Source of the DNA: Rhodovibrio salinarum DSM 9154
GTDB lineage: Bacteria > Pseudomonadota > Alphaproteobacteria > Kiloniellales > Rhodovibrionaceae
Length of the DNA: 64,000 bases
Direction of reading: 5' to 3'
Assembly: GCF_000515255.1 (NCBI RefSeq)
Contig: NZ_KI911559.1
Location: 2,987,660 to 3,051,659 of the forward strand
Position numbers and translations under genes: made by a program
The notes under the pieces: generated by a model
Database searches by the model: none
Told to the model about the DNA's origin: nothing
What the model saw: the letters and a program-made list of their open reading frames with translations, nothing else
Shown: in pieces, positions 1-8,209 of the stretch
How the letters are laid out: the number at the start of each line of letters is the position of its first letter
How positions within the stretch are numbered: the first letter of the stretch is position 1

Positions 1-442
1 GGTCCTCCTCGAAGATATAGGAAGCAAGTGCGACGCTCTCGCGCGCTCCGTTGAGCGCCTCCAACATAGCCTGGGCCGCCTGATCGCCGGTGACGAGCGG
101 GCGAATCCGGTTGCCGGCGGTCAATCGCCGGCCGGTCACCCGCCGGCCAACCTCCGCGATCCAGCCCACGTTGATCGGGACTTCCAGCTCCGGCCCCGCG
201 CCCGGTTCAGGCGCAGGCCGGCCGGGGCGGTACAGGTAGGACAGCTGCCCCGCCTTGCGCGCGATCCGGTTGATTCCGAAAGCGCCATAGAGGGCCGAGC
301 CGATCAGCGGCGACAGCCAGGCAATGCCGATCCAGGCGACCGCGCCGCGGCTGTCTTCCTTGGTCAGCAAGGCATGGCTGGTCACACGCGCGGCGGCGAT
401 GACATGCGTGATCCCCAGCAGGATCCAGAACAGATCGCTCAT
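1..442 (-). CDS. cls: Cardiolipin synthase / phospholipase D family protein, N-terminal part
   Basis: The first 147 residues of a leftward gene cut by the window edge. Two hydrophobic segments (about residues 3-20 and 33-55) with the dipeptide context KEDSRGAVAW between them match the PLDc_N region of cardiolipin synthases. A short soluble stretch follows, and the visible part ends in ALASYIFEED, the strand that opens the first PLD catalytic domain. The HKD motifs lie outside the window. Such enzymes condense phosphatidylglycerol into cardiolipin at the inner membrane. The ATG at 442 is the only sensible start. Membrane PLD-family membership is well supported, but substrate is inferred from the architecture. 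Confidence 0.82.
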   Translation of the reverse strand, partial: MSDLFWILLGITHVIAAARVTSHALLTKEDSRGAVAWIGIAWLSPLIGSALYGAFGINRIARKAGQLSYLYRPGRPAPEPGAGPELEVPINVGWIAEVGRRVTGRRLTAGNRIRPLVTGDQAAQAMLEALNGARESVALASYIFEED

Positions 443-642
443 CCGGCCCGCCGCGGGCGTGTCTCAAAAGACGCGTTCATCGCTTTGTGAGGTGGGCATG
501 CGCGTCTGCCAGTACAATCGGGCTGAACTCTGGGCGCGAGGTCTTCGGAGGACCGCCTTCCCCTCCACCGAACAGCGGGCTGCGCGGGGAGACAGGTCCA
601 ATCGCCGTAGGCTCGAAACAACCGTGGCCTCGCAGGCGCCCG

Positions 643-927
643 CTACAGCTCCAGTTCCTGGTCCAGGTCCAGCTCGGTTTCGGTGTCGTCGATCACCTCG
701 CCCTGCCCGCTCAGGCCCTGCGTGTGCGCTTGGCGGACATCGTCGCTCACCACCTTCAGCAGCTTGACCCGTTCCAGGCGCACCGGCTCCCCCTTGTAGC
801 GCGCCGTGCGCTCGGCCAGACAAGCTCCTTCCAGACGGTAGTAATAGCTGTAGGCGTGATCCGGCTCGTCGAACACACGGGCATCCATGCGCCCATCATC
901 CAGCTCGAAGCGCACCACGTACTTCAC
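643..927 (-). CDS. Small acidic hypothetical protein (94 aa)
   Basis: I do not recognise a named family. The protein begins with a GTG codon preceded by GGGAGG about nine bases upstream. Its N-terminal half (to about residue 60) is a plausible small alpha/beta fold with a YSYYYRLEG stretch. The C-terminus is strongly acidic (TETELDLDQELEL) and probably disordered. There is no signal peptide, membrane segment or cysteine pair; the single Cys is near residue 36. The gene stands alone between the cardiolipin synthase and another small protein on the same strand, with about 150-200 bases on each side. The Shine-Dalgarno sequence and lack of a competing frame make it likely to be real. Confidence 0.6.
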   Translation of the reverse strand: MKYVVRFELDDGRMDARVFDEPDHAYSYYYRLEGACLAERTARYKGEPVRLERVKLLKVVSDDVRQAHTQGLSGQGEVIDDTETELDLDQELEL

Positions 928-1083
928 GACCCCATCCTCCCAGCGTTATTGACCTTGTCTGCCACCCGCGGCTGCTTTTACGGCCCAGCATCCATCGTCC
1001 CGCCAACACCGGCACACGTCAAACCTCTCCCATGCACCGGCGTTGGAAAAGAAGCCACCTAATCGGCCAAGCCCGTGGTCGGA

Positions 1084-1428
1084 TCAACGCGAAGCACCGG
1101 CGATCTCGACCAGGCGGTCGTAGAGCGCCTGCTTGTCCGCCGCATACCCCAGATGCAGGCCGATCGCGTGCAACAGATCGCGCTTCCTGCCGCCGGCAGC
1201 GTCTGCCCCGGCCGTCGCCCTGAGCGCCGCCAGCCCACTGGCGTCGCCCCGGTAGAGATACTCGCCGCGCGCCAGATTCTGATCGGCTGTGAACGCCATG
1301 AAACCGGCGTCGCTGAGCTTCCAGTTCTTGGTGAACCAGAGCGTCACCAATAATTCGTCCTGCAGCCTGAAATCGACGGAGGTGCGCAGCATCCCCGCCT
1401 GCACGGCCACAACCTCGCCCGGGTGCAT
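1084..1428 (-). CDS. Hypothetical protein (114 aa)
   Basis: A soluble protein of unknown function. The start at 1428 is set by a very strong Shine-Dalgarno (AAGGAGGGG, about three bases before ATG). The N-terminal 60 residues are rich in hydrophobic and aromatic positions (LLVTLWFTKNWKL, GFMAFTADQN), suggesting a compact globular domain. The C-terminal part looks helical (KRDLLHAIGLHLGY, ADKQALYDRLVEI). There is no transmembrane segment, signal peptide or recognisable motif. It lies about 95 bases downstream of the DUF945-like gene on the same strand and may be cotranscribed with it. Confidence 0.6.
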   Translation of the reverse strand: MHPGEVVAVQAGMLRTSVDFRLQDELLVTLWFTKNWKLSDAGFMAFTADQNLARGEYLYRGDASGLAALRATAGADAAGGRKRDLLHAIGLHLGYAADKQALYDRLVEIAGASR

Positions 1429-1524
1429 ATCCCCTCCTTGCGCGATCCGTTCGCTGGCAGCGCTCAGGCCGCTCGCGTCACATGCGCGCTTATCACCCCT
1501 GTGCCCAGCCCGTCGAGGTAGCGG

Positions 1525-2934
1525 TCAGTCGCTCTGGACGGCCTGCAGATTGAGGCTCTGGCTGAGCAGCTTCGGGTCGTCCATCGCCATCTGTGTGATC
1601 TGCTCGAAGGTGACAGGCTCACTCGGCTCGGCCGTGAGCGTGAGCGTGCCGTCCTGCTCGACGAAACGGGCAATTGCCTCGCCCAGCGCGTCGGGGAGCT
1701 GCATCTCCTGTAAGCTTTGACGGATACTCTGCGCCTGCTGTTGACGCACCGCCTCCGGGGACTGGTCGGTCTGCTGCGCGCGCAGCTCGGCGAGCCGGCG
1801 CGCCAACCCCTTGTTCTCCAACCGGACGGTTAAGGCCTGCAACGCGGCCTCGCCCTGCAGCGCTTGCGGGTCCTGCTCCAGCCGCGCGCCCAGATCGCCG
1901 TCCAGCGGGATGCCGACGACCTGTGCGGTCACGTTCAACTGCGCCACATCGCGCAGGTCCATTTCCCACCGGTCGATCGCGAAGGTCCCCGCTTCGGGAT
2001 GGTAGGACAGGGTGAAGCCGCCATCGCCCCGCACCTCCTGGTAGCCAAGCGCGGCCAGCGTCATCATCGACAGGCCGGCGTCGGGGTGCGTCACGTCGGA
2101 ATAGCCATCGCGATAGTCCACCTTGAACGTGATCGGCCCCTCCGCCGGCGTCTCCACCGACAGGTCCATCGACTCCAGGGCGGCGATCCGCCGGCCCTGC
2201 TCGATCATCTCCAGCCCGTCGAACTGCAAGGCGCGCAGACCATCGCCGCGTACGGCCGTCACCAACGCCTCCAGACCCGGGTCGTCGGTCTTGGCATGCA
2301 GGCGCTGCAGGTCGTCGATGTCGGCATCGCGCACGCGGATGCGGTCGACCAGCACGCGGCGTACCGCCCCATCCCGATCCGCGCCCCGGGCGCGCTGCGC
2401 GACCCCCAGCGCCTGCACCTCCAGCCGCTCCAGTCGACCCTCGCCCAGCCCCCGCAGCGTCACCTTCTGGGCGCTGGAGGTGCCACGGGCATCCTCGACG
2501 TCGAGGTCGTTCAGGCGCGCCCGGCCGACGGATCGCACCCGATAGTCCTCGGCGAGCGTTACATCCCGGCCCCTGCCGGTCGCGATCGTCATGCGGCTGC
2601 CGCCGCTGACGACGGTCGCTTCTGTAAAGTCGAACCGCCCAACCGACTGCAGCATGTCCCCCTCGAACGCGGCGTCGTCGATCTCCAGCCGCTTGGCGCG
2701 CACGGTGACAGGCTCGGGCGTCTGATCGGTCTGGAAGCGCACGGCGTGCAATACCGCACCATCGCGTCCCTCGGCCTCGATCCGGCCATAGGACAGTTCC
2801 GTACCTTCGGGCAGTTGCGCCCGCCACGCGTCGAGCGCCTGCTCGAGCTGACGGTCGGCATAGGCCTGAACGCTGAACATCCCGACGGTAACCGCCAGCC
2901 CCAGCACTCCGGCAGCAGCGATCGCTTTACGCAT
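1525..2934 (-). CDS. DUF945/YdgA-like envelope protein
   Basis: A 469-residue protein with an uncleaved or cleaved hydrophobic N-terminus (about residues 4-22, preceded by MRK) and a long exported domain. The body alternates beta-strand-like segments describing 'FDFTEATVV', 'RLEIDDAAF' and similar repeats, as in the DUF945/YdgA and AsmA-like periplasmic proteins. The C-terminal section is helical and contains a Q/L-rich stretch (RQQQAQSIRQSLQEM). The start at 2934 is chosen because it gives an N-terminal export signal and has GGGAGAG seven bases upstream; a longer frame reaches 3171 but without such support. Function is unknown; a role in envelope or lipid homeostasis is only inference from the fold class. 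Confidence 0.62.
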   Translation of the reverse strand: MRKAIAAAGVLGLAVTVGMFSVQAYADRQLEQALDAWRAQLPEGTELSYGRIEAEGRDGAVLHAVRFQTDQTPEPVTVRAKRLEIDDAAFEGDMLQSVGRFDFTEATVVSGGSRMTIATGRGRDVTLAEDYRVRSVGRARLNDLDVEDARGTSSAQKVTLRGLGEGRLERLEVQALGVAQRARGADRDGAVRRVLVDRIRVRDADIDDLQRLHAKTDDPGLEALVTAVRGDGLRALQFDGLEMIEQGRRIAALESMDLSVETPAEGPITFKVDYRDGYSDVTHPDAGLSMMTLAALGYQEVRGDGGFTLSYHPEAGTFAIDRWEMDLRDVAQLNVTAQVVGIPLDGDLGARLEQDPQALQGEAALQALTVRLENKGLARRLAELRAQQTDQSPEAVRQQQAQSIRQSLQEMQLPDALGEAIARFVEQDGTLTLTAEPSEPVTFEQITQMAMDDPKLLSQSLNLQAVQSD

Positions 2935-3312
2935 TTCGGCGCTCTCCCTGACATCCGCTTCGATCGCCGCCAAGGTTACCGATCGCTGCCACACTGACCA
3001 GCGGCGACCTATGACCGTTGCAGGGCATTGGGCTTCGACAGACACGAAAAGGTTTGTCGAACATCCAAAACGACTCGACCGAACTGCACGCCCGGGTCGC
3101 TCAGGCCACGCGCGGCAGATTGACGCGAACCGGCGACCACCCGCCACGCGAGAGATCGGGGGCGCCACCAACGTTTTGGCAGAACACGGCCATTCATCGA
3201 TGGATCAGACGTATGCTAACGAACGTTACTACCAAAAAGGTACCTCTCGGTTTTAGTAGCGCACGCCAGGATTGTGGCCAACTGTCCCCGCCGGACCAAC
3301 GGAGAGGCGGGG
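2935..3312. other. 378-base intergenic region
   Basis: Divergent spacer between the DUF945-like gene and the small secreted protein. It is visibly less GC-rich than its surroundings, notably from about 3180 to 3260. It must carry the promoters for both flanking genes, but I could not pick a convincing -35/-10 pair. An 18-codon frame at 3200-3256 has no ribosome binding site, and I do not call it a gene. Confidence 0.5.
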
Positions 3313-3690
3313 ATGGTACCGATGACAGACGGCATACGACGATCGACTCGCGGGGCGATTACACTGGCAATGCTTCTTTTTCTCTCACCACCAGCAAGCG
3401 CGGGGGAGGTGCATCGACACCTGGCCGCGTTTATCGACAACATGGCCGGCTACACCGCCGCATTGCAGGCTTGCGAGCACCGGATTGAAGCCAGGAGTGT
3501 CCAGAAGGCAATGCAGGGACGGCTGAGGTCCATTTTCGGACTCAGGGGCGAACCGCTCCACTACCAGCTGCAGCGCTACCAGATTCAAGTTTCCAAGTAC
3601 CGCCACAGCTACGGCCGCTGCCCACTCGACCGAGGCGCCAGAAATCTCAACGCCGCAGCCAATGCCGCGGAAGCGTGGATGGCGCGCTGA
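3313..3690 (+). CDS. Small secreted hypothetical protein (125 aa)
   Basis: The protein has a clear signal peptide: positive residues (RRSTRG), a hydrophobic core (ITLAMLLFLS) and an Ala-X-Ala site near residue 30 (PASA/GE). The mature part of about 95 residues is helical, basic and contains exactly two cysteines (C54 and C103), which could form a disulfide in the periplasm. The start at 3313 is preferred because GGAG lies eight bases upstream; the longer frame starting at 3274 lacks this. No family is recognised. Base composition is lower in GC than in the neighbours, so acquisition by transfer is possible but unproven. Confidence 0.55.
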   Translation: MVPMTDGIRRSTRGAITLAMLLFLSPPASAGEVHRHLAAFIDNMAGYTAALQACEHRIEARSVQKAMQGRLRSIFGLRGEPLHYQLQRYQIQVSKYRHSYGRCPLDRGARNLNAAANAAEAWMAR

Positions 3691-3834
3691 CTCCTAGGCG
3701 CGCATGCCCTGGCGCCGGATCGGCTGTGGTCGTGGGGTCGTCCCACACTTTAACGCCCACACCGCGCGTTGCCGTTTTCCGGGGTTTTGGGCCCTTTTTT
3801 CTAGCCCTCAGGGAAACAGTCATCTGGACAAACG

Positions 3835-3869
3835 AAACCCCCGTAAGCACCTAGCTTACGGGGGTTTTT
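3835..3869. terminator. Bidirectional rho-independent terminator
   Basis: A 14-bp perfect stem (3835-3848 with 3854-3867; arm AAACCCCCGTAAGC) closes a five-base loop. It is followed by T residues on the plus strand, and by TTTCGTTT when read leftward. It sits just after the 3' end of the leftward tRNA-Met gene and after the rightward secreted-protein gene, so it probably stops both transcripts. Confidence 0.85.
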
Positions 3870-3871
3870 GT

Positions 3872-3948
3872 TGGTAGCGGGGGAGGGACTTGAACCCCCG
3901 ACACCGGGATTATGATTCCCGTGCTCTAACCAGCTGAGCTACCCCGCC
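3872..3948 (-). tRNA. tRNA-Met (CAT), elongator type
   Basis: A 77-base cloverleaf with encoded 3' CCA. Read on the minus strand it begins GGCGGGGTAGCTCAG. The anticodon loop ATCATAA carries anticodon CAT, and the T arm GGGGGTTCAAGTCCC is canonical. The first acceptor pair is a matched G-C, unlike the unpaired C-A of initiator tRNA. The anticodon stem (CGGGA/TCCCG) also lacks the three G-C pairs of initiators, so it is the elongator form, although tRNA-Ile2 (lysidine) also reads CAT in DNA and should be borne in mind. A sigma70-like promoter and a terminator flank it. Confidence 0.93.
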
Positions 3949-3998
3949 CCAAGGGGCTGATTCGCCTTGCGGGATGGCCCCGCAAGCGCGTGCATGGG

Positions 3999-4028
3999 CG
4001 TATAGGGCGGCGGGCTTTGCCCTGTCAA
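3999..4028 (-). promoter_or_regulatory. Sigma70-type promoter of tRNA-Met
   Basis: On the minus strand a consensus -35 (TTGACA, 4023-4028) is followed after 18 bases by TATACG (3999-4004); CTATAC with a 17-base spacer is an equivalent reading. It lies about 50 bases upstream of the mature tRNA 5' end, a normal distance for a stable-RNA gene. Confidence 0.7.
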
Positions 4029-4096
4029 GCATCGCCCGACACCGATCCGCCGCGCGCACGGATCGGCAAGGCGGAGAGCGCTGTCGCCGCCGCCGC

Positions 4097-5260
4097 TCAG
4101 GCGGGCGCGGCCACCCGGTCGGGGGTGACGTCGGCGGGCGCGTTCTCGGCGGTGAGTTCCGCCGAATCGATCCAGCCGCCACCCAACACCCGGGTCCCGT
4201 CGTAGCAAACCGCCGCTTGGCCCGGAGAAACGCCATGCTGCGGCTCGTCCAGGCGCAGGGTCAAACCGCCCTGCCCCACCTCGGCGACAGTGGCCGGTTG
4301 CGCCGGCATGGCGGAGCGCAGCTTGACCGTGACCGTGCGCCCGACTTCCGGCGCGTCGCCGTCCAGCCAGTTGAGCTCGCGCACGTGCACCAGATCGCGG
4401 GCAAGCGCGCGCTTCGGCCCGGCGACGACACGGTTCGTCTCCGGCTGGATCGCGAGGACGTACATCGCCTCGCCCATGTTGCCGAGCTTGAGGCCACGAC
4501 GCTGTCCCACGGTGAAGTGGATGATGCCATCGTGGTGGCCCAGCACGTTACCGCTGCGATCGACGATCTCGCCCGGATCGCAGGCGCCGGGGCGCAGCTT
4601 CTCGACCACGCTGGCGTAGTCGCCGTTGGGGACGAAGCAGATGTCCTGGCTGTCCGGCTTGTCCGCGATTGCGAGACCCAGTTCCTCGGCCAGCCGGCGC
4701 GTCTCGTCCTTCGGCTGGCCGCCCAACGGGAAACGCAGGAAGTCGAGCTGCTCCTGGGTGGTGGCGAACAGGAAATAGCTCTGGTCCCGGCTGGCATCGA
4801 CGGCGCTGTGCAGCTCCGCGCACTCGGCTCCCATGACGCGGCGGACGTAGTGGCCGGTTGCGAGCGCGTCGGCGTCCAGTTCCTTGGCTGTCGACAGCAG
4901 GTCGCGGAACTTGACCGTCTGGTTGCAGCGCACGCACGGAATCGGCGTCTCGCCGTTCAGGTAGCTGTCGGCGAACTCGTCGATCACGCTTTCGCGGAAG
5001 CGGTCCTCGTAGCCCAGCGTGTAGTGCGGCACGCCTAGCTTGTCGGCCACGCGCTTGGCGTCGTAGATGTCCTGGCCGGCGCAGCAGGCGCCCTTTTTGC
5101 CCACGGCCGAGCCGTGGTCGTAGAGCTGCAGGGTAACGCCCACGACCTCGTAGCCCGCGCGCGCCAGCAACGCGGCGGTCACCGAGCTGTCCACCCCACC
5201 GCTCATCGCCACGACCACGCGGGTCTGGCTCGCCGGCTTGTCGAAGCCGAGATCGGTCAT
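4097..5260 (-). CDS. mnmA: tRNA-specific 2-thiouridylase MnmA
   Basis: MnmA installs the 2-thio group on the wobble uridine of tRNA-Glu, -Gln and -Lys, using ATP and persulfide sulfur relayed from a cysteine desulfurase. The 387-residue product shows the PP-loop signature SGGVDSSV near its N-terminus. It also has the first catalytic cysteine region ([11 protein letters not shown]) and the second catalytic cysteine in [13 protein letters not shown], followed by the usual C-terminal beta-barrel ([24 protein letters not shown]). Length is normal. The start at 5260 (MTDLGF) is chosen because it fits family N-termini; an in-frame start exists at 5317. Sulfur could come from the IscS-type enzymes encoded a few kb upstream. 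Confidence 0.95.
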   Translation of the reverse strand: MTDLGFDKPASQTRVVVAMSGGVDSSVTAALLARAGYEVVGVTLQLYDHGSAVGKKGACCAGQDIYDAKRVADKLGVPHYTLGYEDRFRESVIDEFADSYLNGETPIPCVRCNQTVKFRDLLSTAKELDADALATGHYVRRVMGAECAELHSAVDASRDQSYFLFATTQEQLDFLRFPLGGQPKDETRRLAEELGLAIADKPDSQDICFVPNGDYASVVEKLRPGACDPGEIVDRSGNVLGHHDGIIHFTVGQRRGLKLGNMGEAMYVLAIQPETNRVVAGPKRALARDLVHVRELNWLDGDAPEVGRTVTVKLRSAMPAQPATVAEVGQGGLTLRLDEPQHGVSPGQAAVCYDGTRVLGGGWIDSAELTAENAPADVTPDRVAAPA

Positions 5261-5346
5261 GCCTCGATCACTCGTCTCAATCTGGTCGGTATCGCTTGGC
5301 CGGCGATATAACACCACTGAGCCGGTTCGGCCACGTCCCCCGCCGC

Positions 5347-6777
5347 CTACAGACGGTTCAGGATCATCGCGAGGCGGTCCAGCGGGCCGGGGTCGATGTG
5401 CAAGGCGAGCGGCGCGGTGAAATGGCCGCGCCAGGGCTCGAACAGGTTACGTTCCGGAACGCCCCAGCGCCGGGCGAGCGCACGGCCGCCATCGACCGGC
5501 ATCACCGCGTCCAGCCGGCCCAGATGCATCACGATCCGCGAGGCCGGCATCACGGGCGCCTCCTGCGGCTCCAGCAGCGGGCGGAAGCGCGTCAGGGCGT
5601 CGTGATCCCACCCGGCCGCACGCACGGCCTGGAGCGCGCCCAGCCCCTTCGCCATCGCGCCCTCGAAGCCGATCTGCAGCATGTCGCCACTGGTCATGCA
5701 AAGAAACAGCGCGTCCGGCTGCATCTCCGCCGGCCAGGCGCGCGCCGCCGTCGCGGCGACCTGGGCGTTGAGGGCCCCCAGCGACAGCCCCCCGATCGCC
5801 ACCGGTCCGTTGGAGGTGGCCCGGGCCCAGGCGATCAGTTGCGCCACCTCGCCCACCCAGGCCTGCACAAGATCGAGCCAGCCGAGCGGCGCATGCGCGA
5901 GCGCGGGCTCGCCACCCCAGAAGCCGGGGGCCATCCGGCTGCCATGCCACGGCCCCTCCGGCCGAACGACGCGGATGCCATGCCGACGTGCCAGTTCCAG
6001 CACCGGCTCACGCTGGGCGACCAGCATCTCCGGTTCCATGCCGATGCCGTGCAGGTGGATCAAGGTCGGCGCATCCGGCCGGTCTTCCGGCTCGACCACC
6101 CGGGCGCGCACCCGATCGTCCACGGGGAAGTCGCGCACGCCAGCCATCGGCGCCGGCCAGTCGACCCAACTCACCGCGCCGTCCGGGCCCGGCACGGCAT
6201 GCGTCCGCCGCGCCTCGGGACGGGCCGGTGCCGGGAAAGCGGGGACGCGGCCTTCGGCCCGCCCCCCGTGCGCGGCCTCGACCGCCGCCGCGTCGCGGAT
6301 GTCGAAGGCCGCCGCCGGCAACCGGGTGCGGCGGTGGACCGGCACGACCCGGGCCCGCTGCGCCATCAGCCGCTGCGCCGCGCGCTCGCGCTGGCGCTCG
6401 CTCGCAACCAGATGCGCGTCGGCCGGCCGGTGCTGGGCGTGGAAGTCTGCGTACCAGCCGCGCATCGCCGCCTGATAGGCGCGCTCCGCCTTGGGCAAGG
6501 CGCTGGCCAGACGCGCCAAACGGGCGCCCGAAACCTTGTGCACGCCGCAACGCGCCAGTTCCGCGCGCAAGGCATCGACGTCGCCGTCGGCCCAGCGCGC
6601 TGCGGCCCAACCGCGCGACAGCGGGAAGTAGGTCTTGCACACCCACCGCAGCAGCACGCGGTCGAACCAGGGACGCAGGGCATAGGGCGCGAGCGCCCCG
6701 TCCAGCCAAAGCTTGCGCTTCGGCTCGGGCAGACGCGCACGAAAGTCGGGCGGAGGCGTTGGCTCAGAACGGGGCAT
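5347..6777 (-). CDS. Alpha/beta hydrolase with N-terminal extension
   Basis: A 476-residue protein whose C-terminal half is an alpha/beta hydrolase. It has an oxyanion-hole [10 protein letters not shown] (about 241-250), nucleophile elbow GGLSLG with the serine near residue 332, a candidate acid in GRLDAVMP, and a catalytic-histidine candidate in WRGHFTAP near the C-terminus. The first 220 residues are Arg/Ala-rich and mostly helical, with no family I recognise. No signal peptide is seen. The gene is on the same strand as mnmA and tenA, with gaps of 86 and 160 bases. Substrate is unknown; the fold is secure. Confidence 0.78.
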   Translation of the reverse strand: MPRSEPTPPPDFRARLPEPKRKLWLDGALAPYALRPWFDRVLLRWVCKTYFPLSRGWAAARWADGDVDALRAELARCGVHKVSGARLARLASALPKAERAYQAAMRGWYADFHAQHRPADAHLVASERQRERAAQRLMAQRARVVPVHRRTRLPAAAFDIRDAAAVEAAHGGRAEGRVPAFPAPARPEARRTHAVPGPDGAVSWVDWPAPMAGVRDFPVDDRVRARVVEPEDRPDAPTLIHLHGIGMEPEMLVAQREPVLELARRHGIRVVRPEGPWHGSRMAPGFWGGEPALAHAPLGWLDLVQAWVGEVAQLIAWARATSNGPVAIGGLSLGALNAQVAATAARAWPAEMQPDALFLCMTSGDMLQIGFEGAMAKGLGALQAVRAAGWDHDALTRFRPLLEPQEAPVMPASRIVMHLGRLDAVMPVDGGRALARRWGVPERNLFEPWRGHFTAPLALHIDPGPLDRLAMILNRL

Positions 6778-6937
6778 CGGTCGCGGCAGACTCGCTCACA
6801 GCGAAGGAGAGGAAGGTTTGGGAGATAATGAGATCGCGCCGCGCACGCCAGAACACGCTTGCCGTTCGCGCCGGATTCATCCCGGCCCGCCCCCACCGAC
6901 AGACACCAGGAAGCCGCAGTCTCGGATAAGGTGCCGA

Positions 6938-7660
6938 TCAGTCTTCGCGGTTCAGGCCCATATCCCAGAAGCCGATTTCCAGACGGGTCGCCTGACCGAA
7001 GATACGGCAGAGCTCGGACCAACGTGGGCTGCCGGTCACGTCGCTTCCGATCCGCGCCCGCGCGACCCGATCAATCTGGGCGCAGGCGCCGCGGCCGACC
7101 TCCTGAAACTCTTCGTCGGAATAGAGATCCAGCCATTCACGGAACGGGTTGCCGTCCCATACCGTCGCCGGGTCGGCGGCCAAGCGCGCGCCGATTTCCC
7201 CATATCCGACCACGCACGGCGCCAATGCGACCAGCAAATCGAGCAAGTCGCCCGAATGCCCGGTCTCCAGAACGAACCGCGTGTAGGCCAAGTTGGCGCG
7301 GGCCTCGGGCGTCGCAGCCATCTCCGCCTCGGAGATGCCCCAGCCCGCGCAGGTCTCGACATGCAGCTGAAGTTCCTGGTTGATCAGCGCATCGACCGTT
7401 TGCGAGGCGGCGCGCATCTCGTTCAGGTCGGGGGCTTTGTAAGCGACCAGCATCCAGGCGCGGGCGAAATGGCGCAGGAACAGATAATCCTGGATCAGGA
7501 AATGCTTGTAACTGGCCGTCTCCAGCGTTCCGGCCGCCAACTGCCGTACAAACGGGTGATTGACGTAGGCGTCCCAATTGCTTGCACAGGCCTTGCGCAG
7601 CTCGGCAGCCAGACTGCCAGCGGCGATCGGCCCCGGGGCGTCGGCATGCAGGTCGGTCAT
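6938..7660 (-). CDS. tenA: TenA-family thiaminase II / aminopyrimidine aminohydrolase
   Basis: A 240-residue, all-helical TenA/PqqC-type protein. The active-site positions known from Bacillus TenA are recognisable: an Asp in the QDY motif (D58), the catalytic cysteine in LAPCVVGYGEIG (C149) and the C-terminal glutamate in RLEIGFWDM (E228). The known reaction is hydrolysis of 4-amino-5-aminomethyl-2-methylpyrimidine to HMP, which salvages degraded thiamin. The start at 7660 follows a purine-rich GGGGGA. Its nearest neighbour is the ferredoxin gene, 28 bases upstream, so they are probably cotranscribed, though no functional link is obvious. Confidence 0.9.
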   Translation of the reverse strand: MTDLHADAPGPIAAGSLAAELRKACASNWDAYVNHPFVRQLAAGTLETASYKHFLIQDYLFLRHFARAWMLVAYKAPDLNEMRAASQTVDALINQELQLHVETCAGWGISEAEMAATPEARANLAYTRFVLETGHSGDLLDLLVALAPCVVGYGEIGARLAADPATVWDGNPFREWLDLYSDEEFQEVGRGACAQIDRVARARIGSDVTGSPRWSELCRIFGQATRLEIGFWDMGLNRED

Positions 7661-7688
7661 CGGCGCAGTCCCCCCATCGAACGGACGT

Positions 7689-8018
7689 TCAACCCATCCA
7701 GTTGGTCACCTGCTCTGGCAACTGGACGACCAAGCCGTCGAGTTCCTCGCTCATCACGATCTGGCAACCAAGACGCGAGGTCTTGGTCAAGCCAAAGGCG
7801 AGGTCGAGCATGTCTTCTTCGTCCTCGGTCGGTTCATCGAGCTTCTTGAACCACTTCTTATGCACGATGACGTGGCAGGTCGAACAGGCAAGCGCTCCCT
7901 CGCAGGCGCCTTCCATGTCGATGCCGTTGCGGTGCGCGATCTCCAGCACCGACAGGCCCACGGGCGCATCGACCTCCTTGTGGTTCCCGTCCTTCTCGAT
8001 GAAGGTCATCTTCGGCAT
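7689..8018 (-). CDS. fdx: 2Fe-2S ferredoxin, ISC/adrenodoxin type
   Basis: A 109-residue vertebrate-type ferredoxin. The cluster ligands appear as C-x5-C-x2-C in [14 protein letters not shown] and a fourth cysteine in SRLGCQIVM, the pattern of the Isc ferredoxin that delivers electrons for Fe-S cluster assembly. The C-terminal Q-LPEQ-tail is also typical. The start at 8018 (MPKMTF) fits the family; a start 60 bases upstream is possible but would add an atypical extension. It lies downstream of iscR and two desulfurases, which supports the Isc role even though iscU and hscBA are not in the window. Confidence 0.93.
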   Translation of the reverse strand: MPKMTFIEKDGNHKEVDAPVGLSVLEIAHRNGIDMEGACEGALACSTCHVIVHKKWFKKLDEPTEDEEDMLDLAFGLTKTSRLGCQIVMSEELDGLVVQLPEQVTNWMG

Positions 8019-8209
8019 GGCTGTATTCGACCTCGTTCTCTCGTCGTCGGGGTGTGCGGTTGTAAGTGCCTGGCACACGCGAACTGCCCAGCGCCACGGT
8101 TACCGTCATCGCGCTGTCTAGCCGACCAGCCCATCCGTCTGCTAGGGGCGATTTCGCATGTGCGATACCCCCGTCTTAATCTCTCGGACAAGCCGCAGCC
8201 CCCGGGCGG

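Noticed and set aside
443-642. A 6S RNA (ssrS) assignment for the spacer
   Set aside because: A GTTCG-like segment caught the eye on the minus strand, but I could not form the long closing stem with a central bubble, and the usual neighbours are absent.
3200-3256. An 18-codon frame in the divergent spacer
   Set aside because: It has no ribosome binding site and no sign of conservation can be judged from one sequence.
3872-3948. tRNA-Met as a possible integration (att) site next to the low-GC segment
   Set aside because: No integrase gene and no duplicated tRNA 3' end is visible nearby.
5296-6828. A 510-codon plus-strand frame opposite the alpha/beta hydrolase
   Set aside because: The minus-strand frame has a catalytic elbow and a sensible start; the plus-strand product is His/Arg/Pro-rich noise.
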